DNA from: UBA1413 sp964552955
GTDB lineage: Bacteria > Bacteroidota > Bacteroidia > Bacteroidales > Prolixibacteraceae
Direction: 5' to 3'
Assembly (NCBI GenBank): GCA_964552955.1
Contig: CAZKIU010000003.1
Location: forward strand, 80,198-144,197
Length of the DNA: 64,000 bases
Of the stretch, positions 25,832 through 34,168 are shown piece after piece. Position numbers and translations under genes: made by a program. Positions within the stretch are counted from its first letter, which is position 1. Every line of letters begins with the position of its first letter. The notes beneath the pieces are model-generated. The model made no database searches and was not told where the DNA came from. It saw nothing but the letters and a program-made list of their open reading frames with translations.

Positions 25832-26653
25832 TTACTTTTTGAGGTTGTGCTTGACGACCATGTCAATGAGGGCAATGGAGGAGTCTTCCATATCACCGAC
25901 GATCGATTCGATTTTGTTGGCCAGGTAGTTGTAGAAAACTTGGAGGATGATAGCCACGATAAGACCACCCACGGTGGTGATAAGGGCGACCTTGATACCG
26001 GCGGCCACGAGCGTGGGGCTGATATCACCGGCTGCCTCAATAGCATCGAAAGCCTGGATCATCCCGATCACCGTTCCAAGGAACCCGAGCATAGGAGCCA
26101 GTGCAATGAAAAGGGCAATCCAGGTAAGACCTCTCTCCAGAAGACCTGCCTGTACGCCACCATAAGAAATAACCGATTTTTCAACCACATCAACGCCTTC
26201 ATGCGAACGGTCCAAACCCTGATAGAAGATACTGGCCACCGGGCCTTTGGTATTGCGGCACACTTCCTTGGCAGCTTCAATGCCACCATTGTTGAGGGCG
26301 TCTTCGATTTTACTCAGGAGTTTTTTAGTATTGGAGGTCGCCATGTTCAGGTAGATTACCCTTTCAATGGCAAACGCCAGACCTAAAATAAGGCAAAGAA
26401 GGATCGAGGTCATAAAACCCGGGCCTCCTTCGATGAATTTCTGTTTCAGTGCACTGTGAAGCGACTGACCTTTTTCAGCCTGAGCAGCAGCTTCTTCAAC
26501 AGCGTCGGTGGCTACCGCTTCCGCCGGAGCTGCCGCGGCAGTACTGTCTACCGTCGTCGTGGTGGCTGCCGGCTGGTCCTGGGCCACAACAGAATTTGAT
26601 GCCACAAAAAGAAGCATCCCGAATACTGCAATCAACGCAAATAGTTTTTTCAT
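25832..26653 (-). CDS. exbB: MotA/TolQ/ExbB-family proton channel protein with signal peptide
   Basis: A 273-residue inner membrane protein. Unlike enterobacterial ExbB it begins with a cleavable signal peptide (MKKLFALIAVFGMLLFVASNSVVAQ). An Ala/Thr-rich extension to about residue 60 precedes the first core helix (80-100, ILLCLILGLAFAIERVIYL). The conserved pair of helices carries APMLGFLGTVIGMIQAF and KVALITTVGGLIVAIILQVF. It forms the pentameric channel around ExbD that drives TonB. First gene of the operon, read from a near-ideal promoter. No tonB is seen in the window; the TonB-dependent receptors at 53-60 kb are likely clients. Confidence 0.9.
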   Translation of the reverse strand: MKKLFALIAVFGMLLFVASNSVVAQDQPAATTTTVDSTAAAAPAEAVATDAVEEAAAQAEKGQSLHSALKQKFIEGGPGFMTSILLCLILGLAFAIERVIYLNMATSNTKKLLSKIEDALNNGGIEAAKEVCRNTKGPVASIFYQGLDRSHEGVDVVEKSVISYGGVQAGLLERGLTWIALFIALAPMLGFLGTVIGMIQAFDAIEAAGDISPTLVAAGIKVALITTVGGLIVAIILQVFYNYLANKIESIVGDMEDSSIALIDMVVKHNLKK

Positions 26654-26709
26654 AATTGTTTTGAATTTAATTAATAATCTCCTTGATTTTTGTTGTTATA
26701 ATTTTGTTC

Positions 26710-26740
26710 CAAATTTATAATATCATTGACATTATTCAAA
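26710..26740 (-). promoter_or_regulatory. Full consensus Bacteroidota promoter of the exbB operon
   Basis: On the minus strand TTTG (26740-26737), a spacer of exactly 19 bp, and TAAATTTG (26717-26710) match the TTTG-N19-TAnnTTTG consensus without a mismatch. The predicted leader of about 50 nt contains AAGGAG before the exbB start. Confidence 0.85.
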
Positions 26741-26827
26741 AGGAGCAGCCTTTTTTTTCAAAATATTGTCACGGTTTCCCGCAACGGAAAGTCTGGTTTA
26801 CGTTACAAAATAGGTCAAAAGAACACC

Positions 26828-26918
<91 letters not shown>

Positions 26919-26994
26919 ATTCAAAACTGATGTTTACCCCGGGCTTTCCGGTTTGAGGGGCGCAAAATACGAAAAAAATCAGAAACCAAAACAG

Positions 26995-28026
26995 CTATTC
27001 GCGAATTTCGCCCGAGAGACTTTTTCCGAGGTACATTTTCACCTCCTCCCGGCGCAAACCCTGCCCCAGCAAAAACATAAGCTTGGTGATGGCCGCTTCG
27101 GTGGTCATGTCATTCCCGCTCACCACTCCGGCATTGAGTAATTCCACACTGGTTTCATACTGCCCCATCTGAACACTGCCCCCCTGGCATTGGGAGACAT
27201 TCAATATGATGACATTCTGGCGGATCGCCTTACGGATAGCGTTGAGCAACCACCTTGAAGTGGGCACATTTCCAGAGCCATAGGACTCCAGGACCACACC
27301 CTTCAGCCCTTCCATCTCCAGAAGAGACTCCACTACCTTCCGTCCAATACCGGGGAACATCTTCAGAATGCAGACATTCTCATCAAAACCGGTCTGCACT
27401 TTTAGGATCCCTGCATTTCCGGGGTATTGGATGAATTCGGTGTTGTAACGGATATCAACGCCGGCAGTAGCCAGCGGGGGGTAGTTCTCCGAAACAAAAG
27501 CACTGAAATTCTCTGAATCACGCTTGACCGCCCGGTTGCCGCGGAACAGATTGAAATCAAAATAGACGCAGACCTCAGGCACCAGGGCCTCCCCGTTTTT
27601 GCGGGCGGCAGCGATTTCCACGGCTGTGATCAGATTCTCCTTGCCGTCGGTGCGGATCGTCCCAATGGGTAGCTGTGAGCCCGTCAGGATGATGGGCTTG
27701 TTCAGGTTCACAAACATATAACTGAGCGCCGACGCAGTATAAGCCATGGTATCGGTGCCATGCAATATCACAAAACCATCGTATTGGTTGTAATTACGCT
27801 GGATGGTCAGGGCAATCTTCTCCCATATGGAGGGGGTCATGTTGGAGGAATCGATCGGCGGATTAAAGGCCACCGACCTGATCCGGTACCCGAATTTGCG
27901 CAGTTCCGGCACTTCATCCTGAATCTGGTCGAACCTGACCGGCGCCAGCGTCCCGGTCACGGGATCCTGCGCCATACCTATGGTCCCGCCCGTGTAAATA
28001 ATCAATACTGATGGTTGCTCACTCAT
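26995..28026 (-). CDS. ansA: Type I L-asparaginase (cytoplasmic)
   Basis: Hydrolyses asparagine to aspartate and ammonia. A 343-residue protein with the two threonine active-site motifs: IYTGGTIGM (residues about 10-18) and ILHGTDTMAYTASALSYM (about 88-105). The GSQLPIGTIRTDGKENL and ESYGSGNVP blocks are typical of the family. No signal peptide, consistent with the type I enzyme. It lies 167 bp downstream of tatD in the same direction; the spacer shows no clear promoter or terminator. The gene symbol follows the Bacillus/Escherichia type I name and is approximate. Confidence 0.92.
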   Translation of the reverse strand: MSEQPSVLIIYTGGTIGMAQDPVTGTLAPVRFDQIQDEVPELRKFGYRIRSVAFNPPIDSSNMTPSIWEKIALTIQRNYNQYDGFVILHGTDTMAYTASALSYMFVNLNKPIILTGSQLPIGTIRTDGKENLITAVEIAAARKNGEALVPEVCVYFDFNLFRGNRAVKRDSENFSAFVSENYPPLATAGVDIRYNTEFIQYPGNAGILKVQTGFDENVCILKMFPGIGRKVVESLLEMEGLKGVVLESYGSGNVPTSRWLLNAIRKAIRQNVIILNVSQCQGGSVQMGQYETSVELLNAGVVSGNDMTTEAAITKLMFLLGQGLRREEVKMYLGKSLSGEIRE

Positions 28027-28193
28027 GTCGTCTCAGGTTTGTTCTCCCGGCAATCCTCCGGGATTTTGATTCGTATTGTTGATATTTTATGAGTGTTCCT
28101 ACATTTCAAATATTCACACCGAATCATTCATTTAACATAAAGATAGAAAATTTCTTATCAAAGCGCTCCATGGCCGTGGGATTCACTTCATGC

Positions 28194-28961
28194 TCAGAGG
28201 TTAAACAGTGTCCGGGCATTGGCAGTGGTAATATCAGCAATTTCCTCAATGGGTAGGGTAAGGAGGGATGCTACCTTTTGGGCCACGTGGAGCAGGTAAG
28301 CGCTTTCATTGCGACGGCCCCGGAATGGGGCCGGACTGAGCCAGGGGGCATCGGTTTCCAGTACCAGACAGGAAGGTCCTAAGGCCTGCACCACCTTTTC
28401 CAGGTGGTTATTGCGGAAGGTGATCACCCCTCCGATACCCAGCAGGAACCCTGCCTGGGTGACGCGCCGGGCTTGCTCTTCATTTCCGGAGAAACAATGA
28501 AAGATCCCCGTAAGGAGCCCCTGGTGTTCTTTTTCGAGGATCTGCCACACTTCCTCAAAGGAGTTGCGCACGTGGATCACGACGGGCAGGCCGAGGGCCC
28601 GGGCCATCCGCAACTGTTGTCTGAAGGCCTCTTCCTGTTCTTTCCTGTGGCTGGTATCCCAGTAAAGGTCGATACCAATCTCTCCCACCCCGTAGAACTT
28701 CTCCGTTTCGAACCATCTCTCTACCTGCCGGAGAGCATCGGCATAATGCTCCCCGACCGAGGAGGGATGCCACCCCATCAGAGGATAGCAACACCCGGGA
28801 TGGAGCCGCACCAGTTCCAGCATCGGTTCCACGGAAGTTCCATCGATATTGGGCAGGATCATCTTTTCCACGCCGGCCTCCAGGGCGCCGGAGATCACCG
28901 CCTCCCGGTCATCTTCAAAGTCGCCCGCGTAGAGATGGGCATGTGTATCGATCAGCATCAT
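28194..28961 (-). CDS. tatD: TatD-family metal-dependent hydrolase
   Basis: A 255-residue amidohydrolase-fold protein. Metal ligands in DTHAHLYAGDF near the start, GEIGIDLYWD around residue 95, VVIHVRNSFEEV, GIFHCFSGN and LVLETDAPWLSP. The family is a 3'-5' DNase with roles in repair. Its sequence matches the bacterial TatD/YcfH/YabD set without revealing which paralogue. Initiation at 28961 or the next codon; a TATCTTTG -7 box lies 17 bp upstream. Confidence 0.9.
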   Translation of the reverse strand: MMLIDTHAHLYAGDFEDDREAVISGALEAGVEKMILPNIDGTSVEPMLELVRLHPGCCYPLMGWHPSSVGEHYADALRQVERWFETEKFYGVGEIGIDLYWDTSHRKEQEEAFRQQLRMARALGLPVVIHVRNSFEEVWQILEKEHQGLLTGIFHCFSGNEEQARRVTQAGFLLGIGGVITFRNNHLEKVVQALGPSCLVLETDAPWLSPAPFRGRRNESAYLLHVAQKVASLLTLPIEEIADITTANARTLFNL

Positions 28962-28978
28962 GGGTAGCTTCAGAAACG

Positions 28979-28986
28979 CAAAGATA
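28979..28986 (-). promoter_or_regulatory. Putative -7 element (TATCTTTG) of tatD
   Basis: Exact TAnnTTTG on the minus strand, 17 bp upstream of the tatD ATG at 28961. No -33 element at the expected spacing. Confidence 0.55.
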
Positions 28987-29004
28987 ATTCAAACTGGCGG
29001 AATC

Positions 29005-29037
29005 AAACAAGGGTGCCCCCGAACAGAGACACCCTTA
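29005..29037 (-). terminator. Probable terminator of gdhA
   Basis: Minus-strand hairpin with arms AAGGGTGTC and GGCACCCTT (29037-29009) followed by GTTTGATT, a weak U-tract, 24 bp after the gdhA stop. Confidence 0.5.
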
Positions 29038-29060
29038 TGATAGAGATCTACTTAACATCA

Positions 29061-30395
29061 TCAAACGATGCCTTGGGCCAGCATAGCCTCGGCGACCTTT
29101 ACAAATCCACCTAAATTGGCTCCCTTGACGTAATCCACTTTAGGCCCCTCCTGACCATATTTGACGCAGGTTTCGTGGATGTCCTGCATGATGATCTGGA
29201 GTTTCTGGTCGACCTCTTCGCGCGACCAGTTCAGACGCATGCTGTTCTGGGTCATTTCCAGCCCCGACACGGCCACACCGCCAGCGTTGACGGCCTTGCC
29301 GGGTGCAAAATCGATGTGTTCCTTGAGGTATTCCATGGCTTCAGCGGTACATCCCATATTGGAAACTTCCGCTACCAGGAAACAGCCGTTCTTCACCACC
29401 TCTTCGGCATCTTCCCGGTTGAGTTCGTTCTGAGTGGCACAGGGCATGGCGATATCGACCTTCTCCACCCATGGCTTTTTGCCGGCGACGAACTTCACCC
29501 CGAATTCGCGGGCATAGGGTTCCACAATATCCTGGTTGCTGGCCCTGAGTTCCAGCATGTAATCCACTTTCTCGCCCGTCACCCCGTCAGGATCATAGAT
29601 ATATCCGTCGGGACCCGAAATGGTAACCACCTTTCCGCCCAGCTCGTTGATTTTGGAAACGGCGCCCCAGGCCACATTTCCGAAGCCGGAAACGGCAAAG
29701 GTATGGCCTGCGATATCCTTGCCCAGCCGTTTCAGCATGTGGCGCACGAAATAGACGGCACCGAAGCCGGTAGCCTCAGGACGGATCAGACTGCCTCCCC
29801 AGCCAACCCCCTTGCCGGTGAAAACCCCGGTAAACTCATTCCGCAGCCGCTTGTACTGACCAAACATGTAACCGACCTCACGGCCTCCCACGCCGATATC
29901 CCCTGCGGGCACATCGGTATCGGGACCGATATGGCGGAAAAGCTCGCTCATGAAAGATTGACAGAAACGCATGATCTCCCCGTCGGATTTTCCCTTCGGA
30001 CTGAAATCGGAACCCCCTTTTCCACCCCCCATGGGCAAAGTGGTCAGACTGTTCTTGAAAGTCTGCTCAAAACCCAGAAATTTCAGAATGCTCAGCGTTA
30101 CCGTGCTGTGAAAACGGATCCCCCCCTTGTAAGGCCCAATGGCCGAATTGAATTCAACCCGATAGCCGCGGTTGATCTGTACCTCCCCTTGGTCATCGAC
30201 CCAGGGCACCCTGAACATTATCACCCGCTCAGGTTCACACATTCTTTCCAGAATTTTATACTTCTGGTATTTCGGGTTTTTAGAATAAAAGTCCCATACC
30301 GATTCGGTCACTTCCTGAACGGCCTGATGAAACTCCTTTTCGCCCGGAGTCCTCTGTTTCAGGCTCTCCATGAATTCATTAATCTCAGCTTTCAT
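29061..30395 (-). CDS. gdhA: NADP-type glutamate dehydrogenase
   Basis: Interconverts 2-oxoglutarate plus ammonia and glutamate. A 444-residue hexameric class I enzyme close in length to Escherichia GdhA (447). Substrate-binding block FEQTFKNSLTTLPMGGGKGGSDF with the catalytic Lys. PAGDIGVGGREVGYMFGQY is followed by the Rossmann motif FAVSGFGNVAWGAV in the coenzyme domain. The C-terminus SGLEMTQNSMRLNWSREEVD is characteristic. It has its own promoter (TACATTTG at 30427-30420) and a hairpin downstream. Together with asparaginase, this forms a nitrogen/amino acid neighbourhood, though not obviously one operon. Confidence 0.96.
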   Translation of the reverse strand: MKAEINEFMESLKQRTPGEKEFHQAVQEVTESVWDFYSKNPKYQKYKILERMCEPERVIMFRVPWVDDQGEVQINRGYRVEFNSAIGPYKGGIRFHSTVTLSILKFLGFEQTFKNSLTTLPMGGGKGGSDFSPKGKSDGEIMRFCQSFMSELFRHIGPDTDVPAGDIGVGGREVGYMFGQYKRLRNEFTGVFTGKGVGWGGSLIRPEATGFGAVYFVRHMLKRLGKDIAGHTFAVSGFGNVAWGAVSKINELGGKVVTISGPDGYIYDPDGVTGEKVDYMLELRASNQDIVEPYAREFGVKFVAGKKPWVEKVDIAMPCATQNELNREDAEEVVKNGCFLVAEVSNMGCTAEAMEYLKEHIDFAPGKAVNAGGVAVSGLEMTQNSMRLNWSREEVDQKLQIIMQDIHETCVKYGQEGPKVDYVKGANLGGFVKVAEAMLAQGIV

Positions 30396-30419
30396 TTTGG
30401 TAAGTTTGAATTAATGGAG

Positions 30420-30427
30420 CAAATGTA
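30420..30427 (-). promoter_or_regulatory. Putative -7 element (TACATTTG) of gdhA
   Basis: Exact TAnnTTTG on the minus strand, 24 bp upstream of the gdhA ATG at 30395. The rest of the 264-bp spacer to groEL holds only the groEL terminator. Confidence 0.6.
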
Positions 30428-30593
30428 ACCAAGTTGTTGATGATTAACCAGCGGGCTTAAGGAAAATGACAAAAATTATAACGCTGATATTGTGCATTTT
30501 ACGCATCCCAAAAAGATGTTAAGAAACACACTCTGACAAAAATCAGGAATTGCGGGGAGGAAGCTATGTTTCAGCGGCGGTGAGCGGCAGGCG

Positions 30594-30636
30594 AAAAAAA
30601 AAGAGGTTGTCCCCGATACACCGGGACAACCTCTTT
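30594..30636 (-). terminator. Intrinsic terminator of groES-groEL
   Basis: Perfect 14-bp stem AAAGAGGTTGTCCC (30600-30613) / GGGACAACCTCTTT (30623-30636). On the minus strand it is followed by a run of at least eight T, 24 bp beyond the groEL stop. Confidence 0.9.
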
Positions 30637-30659
30637 AAGGATATTCAATGGGGAGAGAA

Positions 30660-32294
30660 TTACATCATTCCGCCCATTCCGCCGCCCATTCCGGGATTGG
30701 GCATGGCGGGTTTGTCTTCTTTGATTTCGGTGATGACGGCCTCGGTGGTGAGGAGCATACCGGCGATAGAGGCGGCATTCTCCAGCGCGACCCTGGTCAC
30801 TTTGGCCGGGTCGATGACGCCGGCATCAAAGAGGTTCTGGTACTCGCCCAGCCGCACATTGTATCCGAAGTCCCCTTTTCCTTCGCGGACCTTCTGAACG
30901 ATGACGGCACCCTCTTTACCTGCGTTGTTGACAATCTGGCGCAGGGGTTCTTCGATGGCCCTTCTGACGATTTCGATACCGGTCTGTTCATCATCATTCT
31001 CCACTTTAATTCCCTCGAGGGAGCTGATCGCGCGGATGTAAGCGACGCCACCGCCGGGAACGATACCTTCTTCAACGGCAGCACGGGTAGCGCTGAGGGC
31101 ATCATGGACGCGGTCTTTCTTCTCTTTCATTTCCATTTCAGAGGCAGCCCCCACGTAGATCACAGCCACTCCGCCGGCCAGCTTAGCCAAACGCTCCTGC
31201 AGTTTCTCACGGTCGTAGTCGGAAGTGGTCAGCTCAATCTGTTTTTTGATCATCGCCACGCGGGCGCTGATGGTCTTGGTGTCGCCGTGACCTCCCACGA
31301 TGATGGTGTTTTCCTTGTCGATGGTGACCCTTTCGGCGCGGCCCAACATATCAAGGGTGGTCTGATCCAGCCTCATCCCTTTTTCTTCGGTGATTACGTT
31401 TCCACCGGTGAGCACTGCGATATCCTCCAGCATCTCCTTGCGGCGGTCCCCAAATCCGGGCGCTTTTACGGCAGCCACACGCAGGGCGCCCCGCAGCCGG
31501 TTCACCACCAAGGTGGCCAGGGCTTCCCCGTCCACATCTTCAGCAATGATCAGCAACGGGCGGCCACTCTGAGCCGTCTGCTCCAACACCGGAAGAAGAT
31601 CCTTCATCGTACTGATCTTCTTGTCGTGGATCAGGATAAAGGGATTCTCAAGGTCTGCTGCCATTTTTTCAGTGTCGGTGACGAAATAGGGAGAGATATA
31701 ACCCCTGTCAAACTGCATCCCTTCCACCACATCGACATAGGTATCTGTACCTTTGGATTCCTCGATGGTGATGACGCCTTCCTTGTGCACCTTTTCCATG
31801 GCTTCGGCAATCAGCTTGCCGATGGTCTCATCGTTGTTGGCCGACACTTTGGCGACCGATTCGATCTTGGCATAATCGTCACCCACATTCTGTGACTGGG
31901 CCTTCAGGCTCTCTACAACCTTGACGACGGCCTTGTCAATACCCCGTTTCAGATCCATCGGGTTGGCACCGGCCGCCACGTTCTTAAGCCCCACTGAAAC
32001 AATCGACTGGGCCAGTACCGTTGCCGTGGTGGTCCCGTCACCTGCATCATCGTTGGTCTTGGAAGCCACTTCCTTCACCATCTGGGCACCCAGGTTCTCA
32101 TAGGCATCTTCCAGTTCAATCTCCTTGGCTACAGTCACCCCATCCTTGGTGATCTGCGGAGCACCGAACTTCTTCTCAATGACTACATTACGGCCTTTGG
32201 GCCCCAGGGTTACCTTCACGGCATCAGCCAGTTTGTCGACACCTTTCTTGAGCAGGTCCCTTGCTTCAATGTTGTTCTTAATCTCTTTTGCCAT
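30660..32294 (-). CDS. groEL: Chaperonin GroEL (Hsp60)
   Basis: Full-length 544-residue chaperonin forming the double seven-membered ring that folds proteins in the cytoplasm. N-terminal AKEIKNNIEARDLLKKGVDKLADAVKVTLGPKGRNVV, the ATP site GDGTTTATVLAQ, and the usual glycine/methionine-rich tail (MPNPGMGGGMGGMM) are present. Cotranscribed with groES 27 bp upstream, and followed by a strong terminator. No CIRCE inverted repeat is visible before groES, so heat control is presumably by another route. Confidence 0.98.
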   Translation of the reverse strand: MAKEIKNNIEARDLLKKGVDKLADAVKVTLGPKGRNVVIEKKFGAPQITKDGVTVAKEIELEDAYENLGAQMVKEVASKTNDDAGDGTTTATVLAQSIVSVGLKNVAAGANPMDLKRGIDKAVVKVVESLKAQSQNVGDDYAKIESVAKVSANNDETIGKLIAEAMEKVHKEGVITIEESKGTDTYVDVVEGMQFDRGYISPYFVTDTEKMAADLENPFILIHDKKISTMKDLLPVLEQTAQSGRPLLIIAEDVDGEALATLVVNRLRGALRVAAVKAPGFGDRRKEMLEDIAVLTGGNVITEEKGMRLDQTTLDMLGRAERVTIDKENTIIVGGHGDTKTISARVAMIKKQIELTTSDYDREKLQERLAKLAGGVAVIYVGAASEMEMKEKKDRVHDALSATRAAVEEGIVPGGGVAYIRAISSLEGIKVENDDEQTGIEIVRRAIEEPLRQIVNNAGKEGAVIVQKVREGKGDFGYNVRLGEYQNLFDAGVIDPAKVTRVALENAASIAGMLLTTEAVITEIKEDKPAMPNPGMGGGMGGMM

Positions 32295-32321
32295 ATTATT
32301 CCGTGTTTTTAATGTGATTTT

Positions 32322-32600
32322 TTAAAGAAAATAAAGCACATCGTTCTGTGACATAAGCAAATAATCCACCCCCTCAATGGTCAGCGTGGTGCCTGAATAT
32401 TTCCCGTAATAGACGGTTTCGCCCACTTTGAGTTCCATCGGTTCGTCTTTCTTGGCGGAACCTGTGAGAACTACTGTGCCGGCCTGGGGTTTTTCCTTTG
32501 CCGATTCAGGAATGATGATACCGCTCGCCGTCTTGGTTTCAGCCTCTAACGGTAATACAAGAATCTTCCCTGCAAGAACTTTACCTTTTAATTCTGTCAT
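32322..32600 (-). CDS. groES: Co-chaperonin GroES (Hsp10)
   Basis: A 92-residue lid protein of GroEL. The mobile-loop region is ETKTASGIIIPESAKEKPQAGTVV, followed by VGETVYYGKYSGTTLTIEGVDYLLMSQNDVLY, both typical. Starts at 32600; groEL follows after 27 bp. The upstream region is low-complexity repeat and scaffold gap, which hides any distal control element. Confidence 0.97.
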   Translation of the reverse strand: MTELKGKVLAGKILVLPLEAETKTASGIIIPESAKEKPQAGTVVLTGSAKKDEPMELKVGETVYYGKYSGTTLTIEGVDYLLMSQNDVLYFL

Positions 32601-32829
32601 TGCTCATAAATTTTATAGTTCAACAATACTTTTTTTTGTTTGGATATTCCCAAGGTAACACAATCTGTGCCAACCCCCCTGACCTCCCCCGAAAGGGGGT
32701 GGCTTTGCCATTTTTTCACTTCGGCTGATGAGGCATACGTCACCCAGCTCCCATCATTCAGCTGTATTCCTGCAACTTAACGAACTGTCATAGGTTATGA
32801 CACTCTGACATACCCCTGGCGGAGCACTT

Positions 32830-33090
32830 CCTGTCAGCTTTTGGTCCGCAATTCCGGTTAGCGTTTCCGGTCAGCTTCGGTCAGCTTTTGGTCAACACTT
32901 CCGGTTCGCATCTCNNNNNNNNNNNNNNNNNNNNNNNNNNNNNNNNNNNNNNNNNNNNNNNNNNNNNNNNNNNNNNNNNNNNNNNNNNNNNNNNNNNNNN
33001 NNNNNNNNNNNNNNAGCGTTTCCGGTCAGCTTCGGTCAGCTTTTGGTCAACACTTCCGGTTCGCATCTCCGGTCACTCTTTCCGGTAAAG
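32830..33090. repeat. Degenerate tandem repeat with 37-bp units
   Basis: Two 37-bp units, beginning GTCAGCTTTTGGTC and ending in a TTTCCG/CTCCG type sequence, at about 32833-32869 and 32880-32916 (continuing across the gap). They are separated and followed by shorter related units (GTCAGCTTCG, GTCACTCTTTCCG). Overall a 10-13 bp TTCCGGTCAGC-like motif recurs. Non-coding. Confidence 0.7.
32860..33069. other. Scaffold gap with duplicated 55-bp contig ends
   Basis: Ns at 32915-33014. The 55 bp at 32860-32914 and 33015-33069 are identical, so the contigs overlap and the true sequence is about 155 bp shorter. Confidence 0.9.
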
Positions 33091-33133
33091 GGAAGCTCAC
33101 CCTGCGTTTTAAAGAAGAGAAGAGGATCGCATG

Positions 33134-33168
33134 AAAAAAGGCTGTTCCTTTCCGGAACAGCCTTTTTT
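33134..33168. terminator. Bidirectional intrinsic terminator downstream of secG
   Basis: Arms AAAAAAGGCTGTTCC (33134-33148) and GGAACAGCCTTTTTT (33154-33168) with a 5-base loop and T-runs on both strands. It ends the sigma54 activator-lptE-TPR-secG transcript. Confidence 0.9.
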
Positions 33169-33188
33169 GGCCATCAGCATGGCTCTGA

Positions 33189-33539
33189 TCAGCGGGTGGA
33201 ATCGCCCGGGGTAGCCGTATTCTCGGGGGCGGAAGTCGGGAAACTGGGCACCTGGTTGGGATCGGCTACATTCTGAATCTGCTCCTGGATTATGGAACCT
33301 CCCTGCCCCACCTCACCTCGGGGAATAAAGGCCGATCCGGCAATGGAGAGCAACAACAGGGCCCCGGCAAGACCCCAGGTGGTTTTTTCCAGAAAATCAG
33401 CGGTTTTGCGGACACCGGCGATCTGCGTGGAAGCCTGGAAATTGCTGGCGAGGCCGCCACCTTTGGAGTTCTGAACCAATACGATCAGCACCAGCAGGAT
33501 ACACACAATGAATATCAGGACAAGAATTAAAGTATACAT
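33189..33539 (-). CDS. secG: Preprotein translocase subunit SecG
   Basis: A 116-residue auxiliary subunit of the SecYEG channel. The first helix (YTLILVLIFIVCILLVLIVLVQNSKGGGLAS) carries the family motif VLVQNSKGGGL. The second helix (TTWGLAGALLLLSIAGSAF) is preceded by RKTADFLEKTTW. A Pro/Thr-rich C-terminal tail follows, as in other Bacteroidota SecGs. It starts 11 bp after the TPR gene and is the last gene of the operon. Confidence 0.95.
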   Translation of the reverse strand: MYTLILVLIFIVCILLVLIVLVQNSKGGGLASNFQASTQIAGVRKTADFLEKTTWGLAGALLLLSIAGSAFIPRGEVGQGGSIIQEQIQNVADPNQVPSFPTSAPENTATPGDSTR

Positions 33540-33550
33540 GACAAAAGCTG

Positions 33551-34168
33551 TTAATAATTCATTATTCTTTTAACTTCCTCAATGCGGGCTGCAAAGTAAA
33601 CACTTTTTCCCGGATATCTCAAACTTAATTCTTCAAATGCTTCGATGGCCTCCTGATATTTTTCCTGCTGAACCAGCAGGTTGGCAAATGTTTCGGTCAG
33701 GATATCGCCGGAGACTTCAGCGGCTTTCTCTGCCAGATCGATGCCGGGGGATGTGGAGGCCGTAACGGGAAGGATACCGAAGGCGGCCCCTCCGGCCAGA
33801 AACCGCTCGATGAGTTGCTGTTTCAGGGCAGACTCCGGGGAGGCTCCGCCCCCTGTGACGACATCATCACTCCCCAAACCGGAAGCAAACTCGCCACCGG
33901 CAAGATATTCGCCCGAAGGAAAGGAGCCCTTGTTTTTTTCAGGTTCCACCATCCTGCGCAGCGTCCTGCGGTCCCTGATGCGCAGGGCCCCCTGACGGAG
34001 GTTCTCCTCAAAGCGGGGATCCCCGGAAGCACGGAGGCTACAGAGATAAAGCATCCACCCGGACTGAAACCAGGGGTACTCCCTGAGCAGCTCCTCCCAG
34101 AGGGGAACCTCATTGGCTCCGCACAGGCCGGGATGGCGGTAATATTTCAGGAATTCAGTACTGTTCAT
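33551..34168 (-). CDS. TPR-containing protein of unknown function
   Basis: A 205-residue soluble protein. The conserved N-terminus is helical (TEFLKYYRHPGLCGANEVPLWEELLREYPWFQSGWMLYL). A low-complexity Gly/Ser/Ala linker spans about 85-135. A C-terminal TPR-like pair (LLVQQEKYQEAIEAFEELSLRYPGKSVYFAARI) ends it. Its ATG directly abuts the lptE stop, so translation is probably coupled. Proteins of this type occur between lptE and secG in other Bacteroidales. Function unknown, though the neighbours suggest envelope biogenesis. Confidence 0.8.
   Translation of the reverse strand: MNSTEFLKYYRHPGLCGANEVPLWEELLREYPWFQSGWMLYLCSLRASGDPRFEENLRQGALRIRDRRTLRRMVEPEKNKGSFPSGEYLAGGEFASGLGSDDVVTGGGASPESALKQQLIERFLAGGAAFGILPVTASTSPGIDLAEKAAEVSGDILTETFANLLVQQEKYQEAIEAFEELSLRYPGKSVYFAARIEEVKRIMNY

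Larger units (their letters stand above)
32601..33188. other. Gene-free spacer between secG and groES
   Basis: No gene is supported. It contains a C-rich/G-rich palindrome (CCCCCGAAAGGGGG around 32688), of a kind often seen as short interspersed hairpins in Bacteroidota. It also holds a degenerate GGTCAGC repeat array (32830-33090), a 100-N gap (32915-33014), and the secG terminator (33134-33168). Confidence 0.7.

Noticed and set aside
29175..30428. 417-residue open frame on the plus strand
   Set aside because: Fully antisense to gdhA; a shadow of a highly conserved gene.
30648..31895. 415-residue open frame on the plus strand
   Set aside because: Antisense to groEL, no start signal and no known domain.
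32295..32700. CIRCE heat-shock operator before groES
   Set aside because: The TTAGCACTC-N9-GAGTGCTAA inverted repeat is not present in this region.
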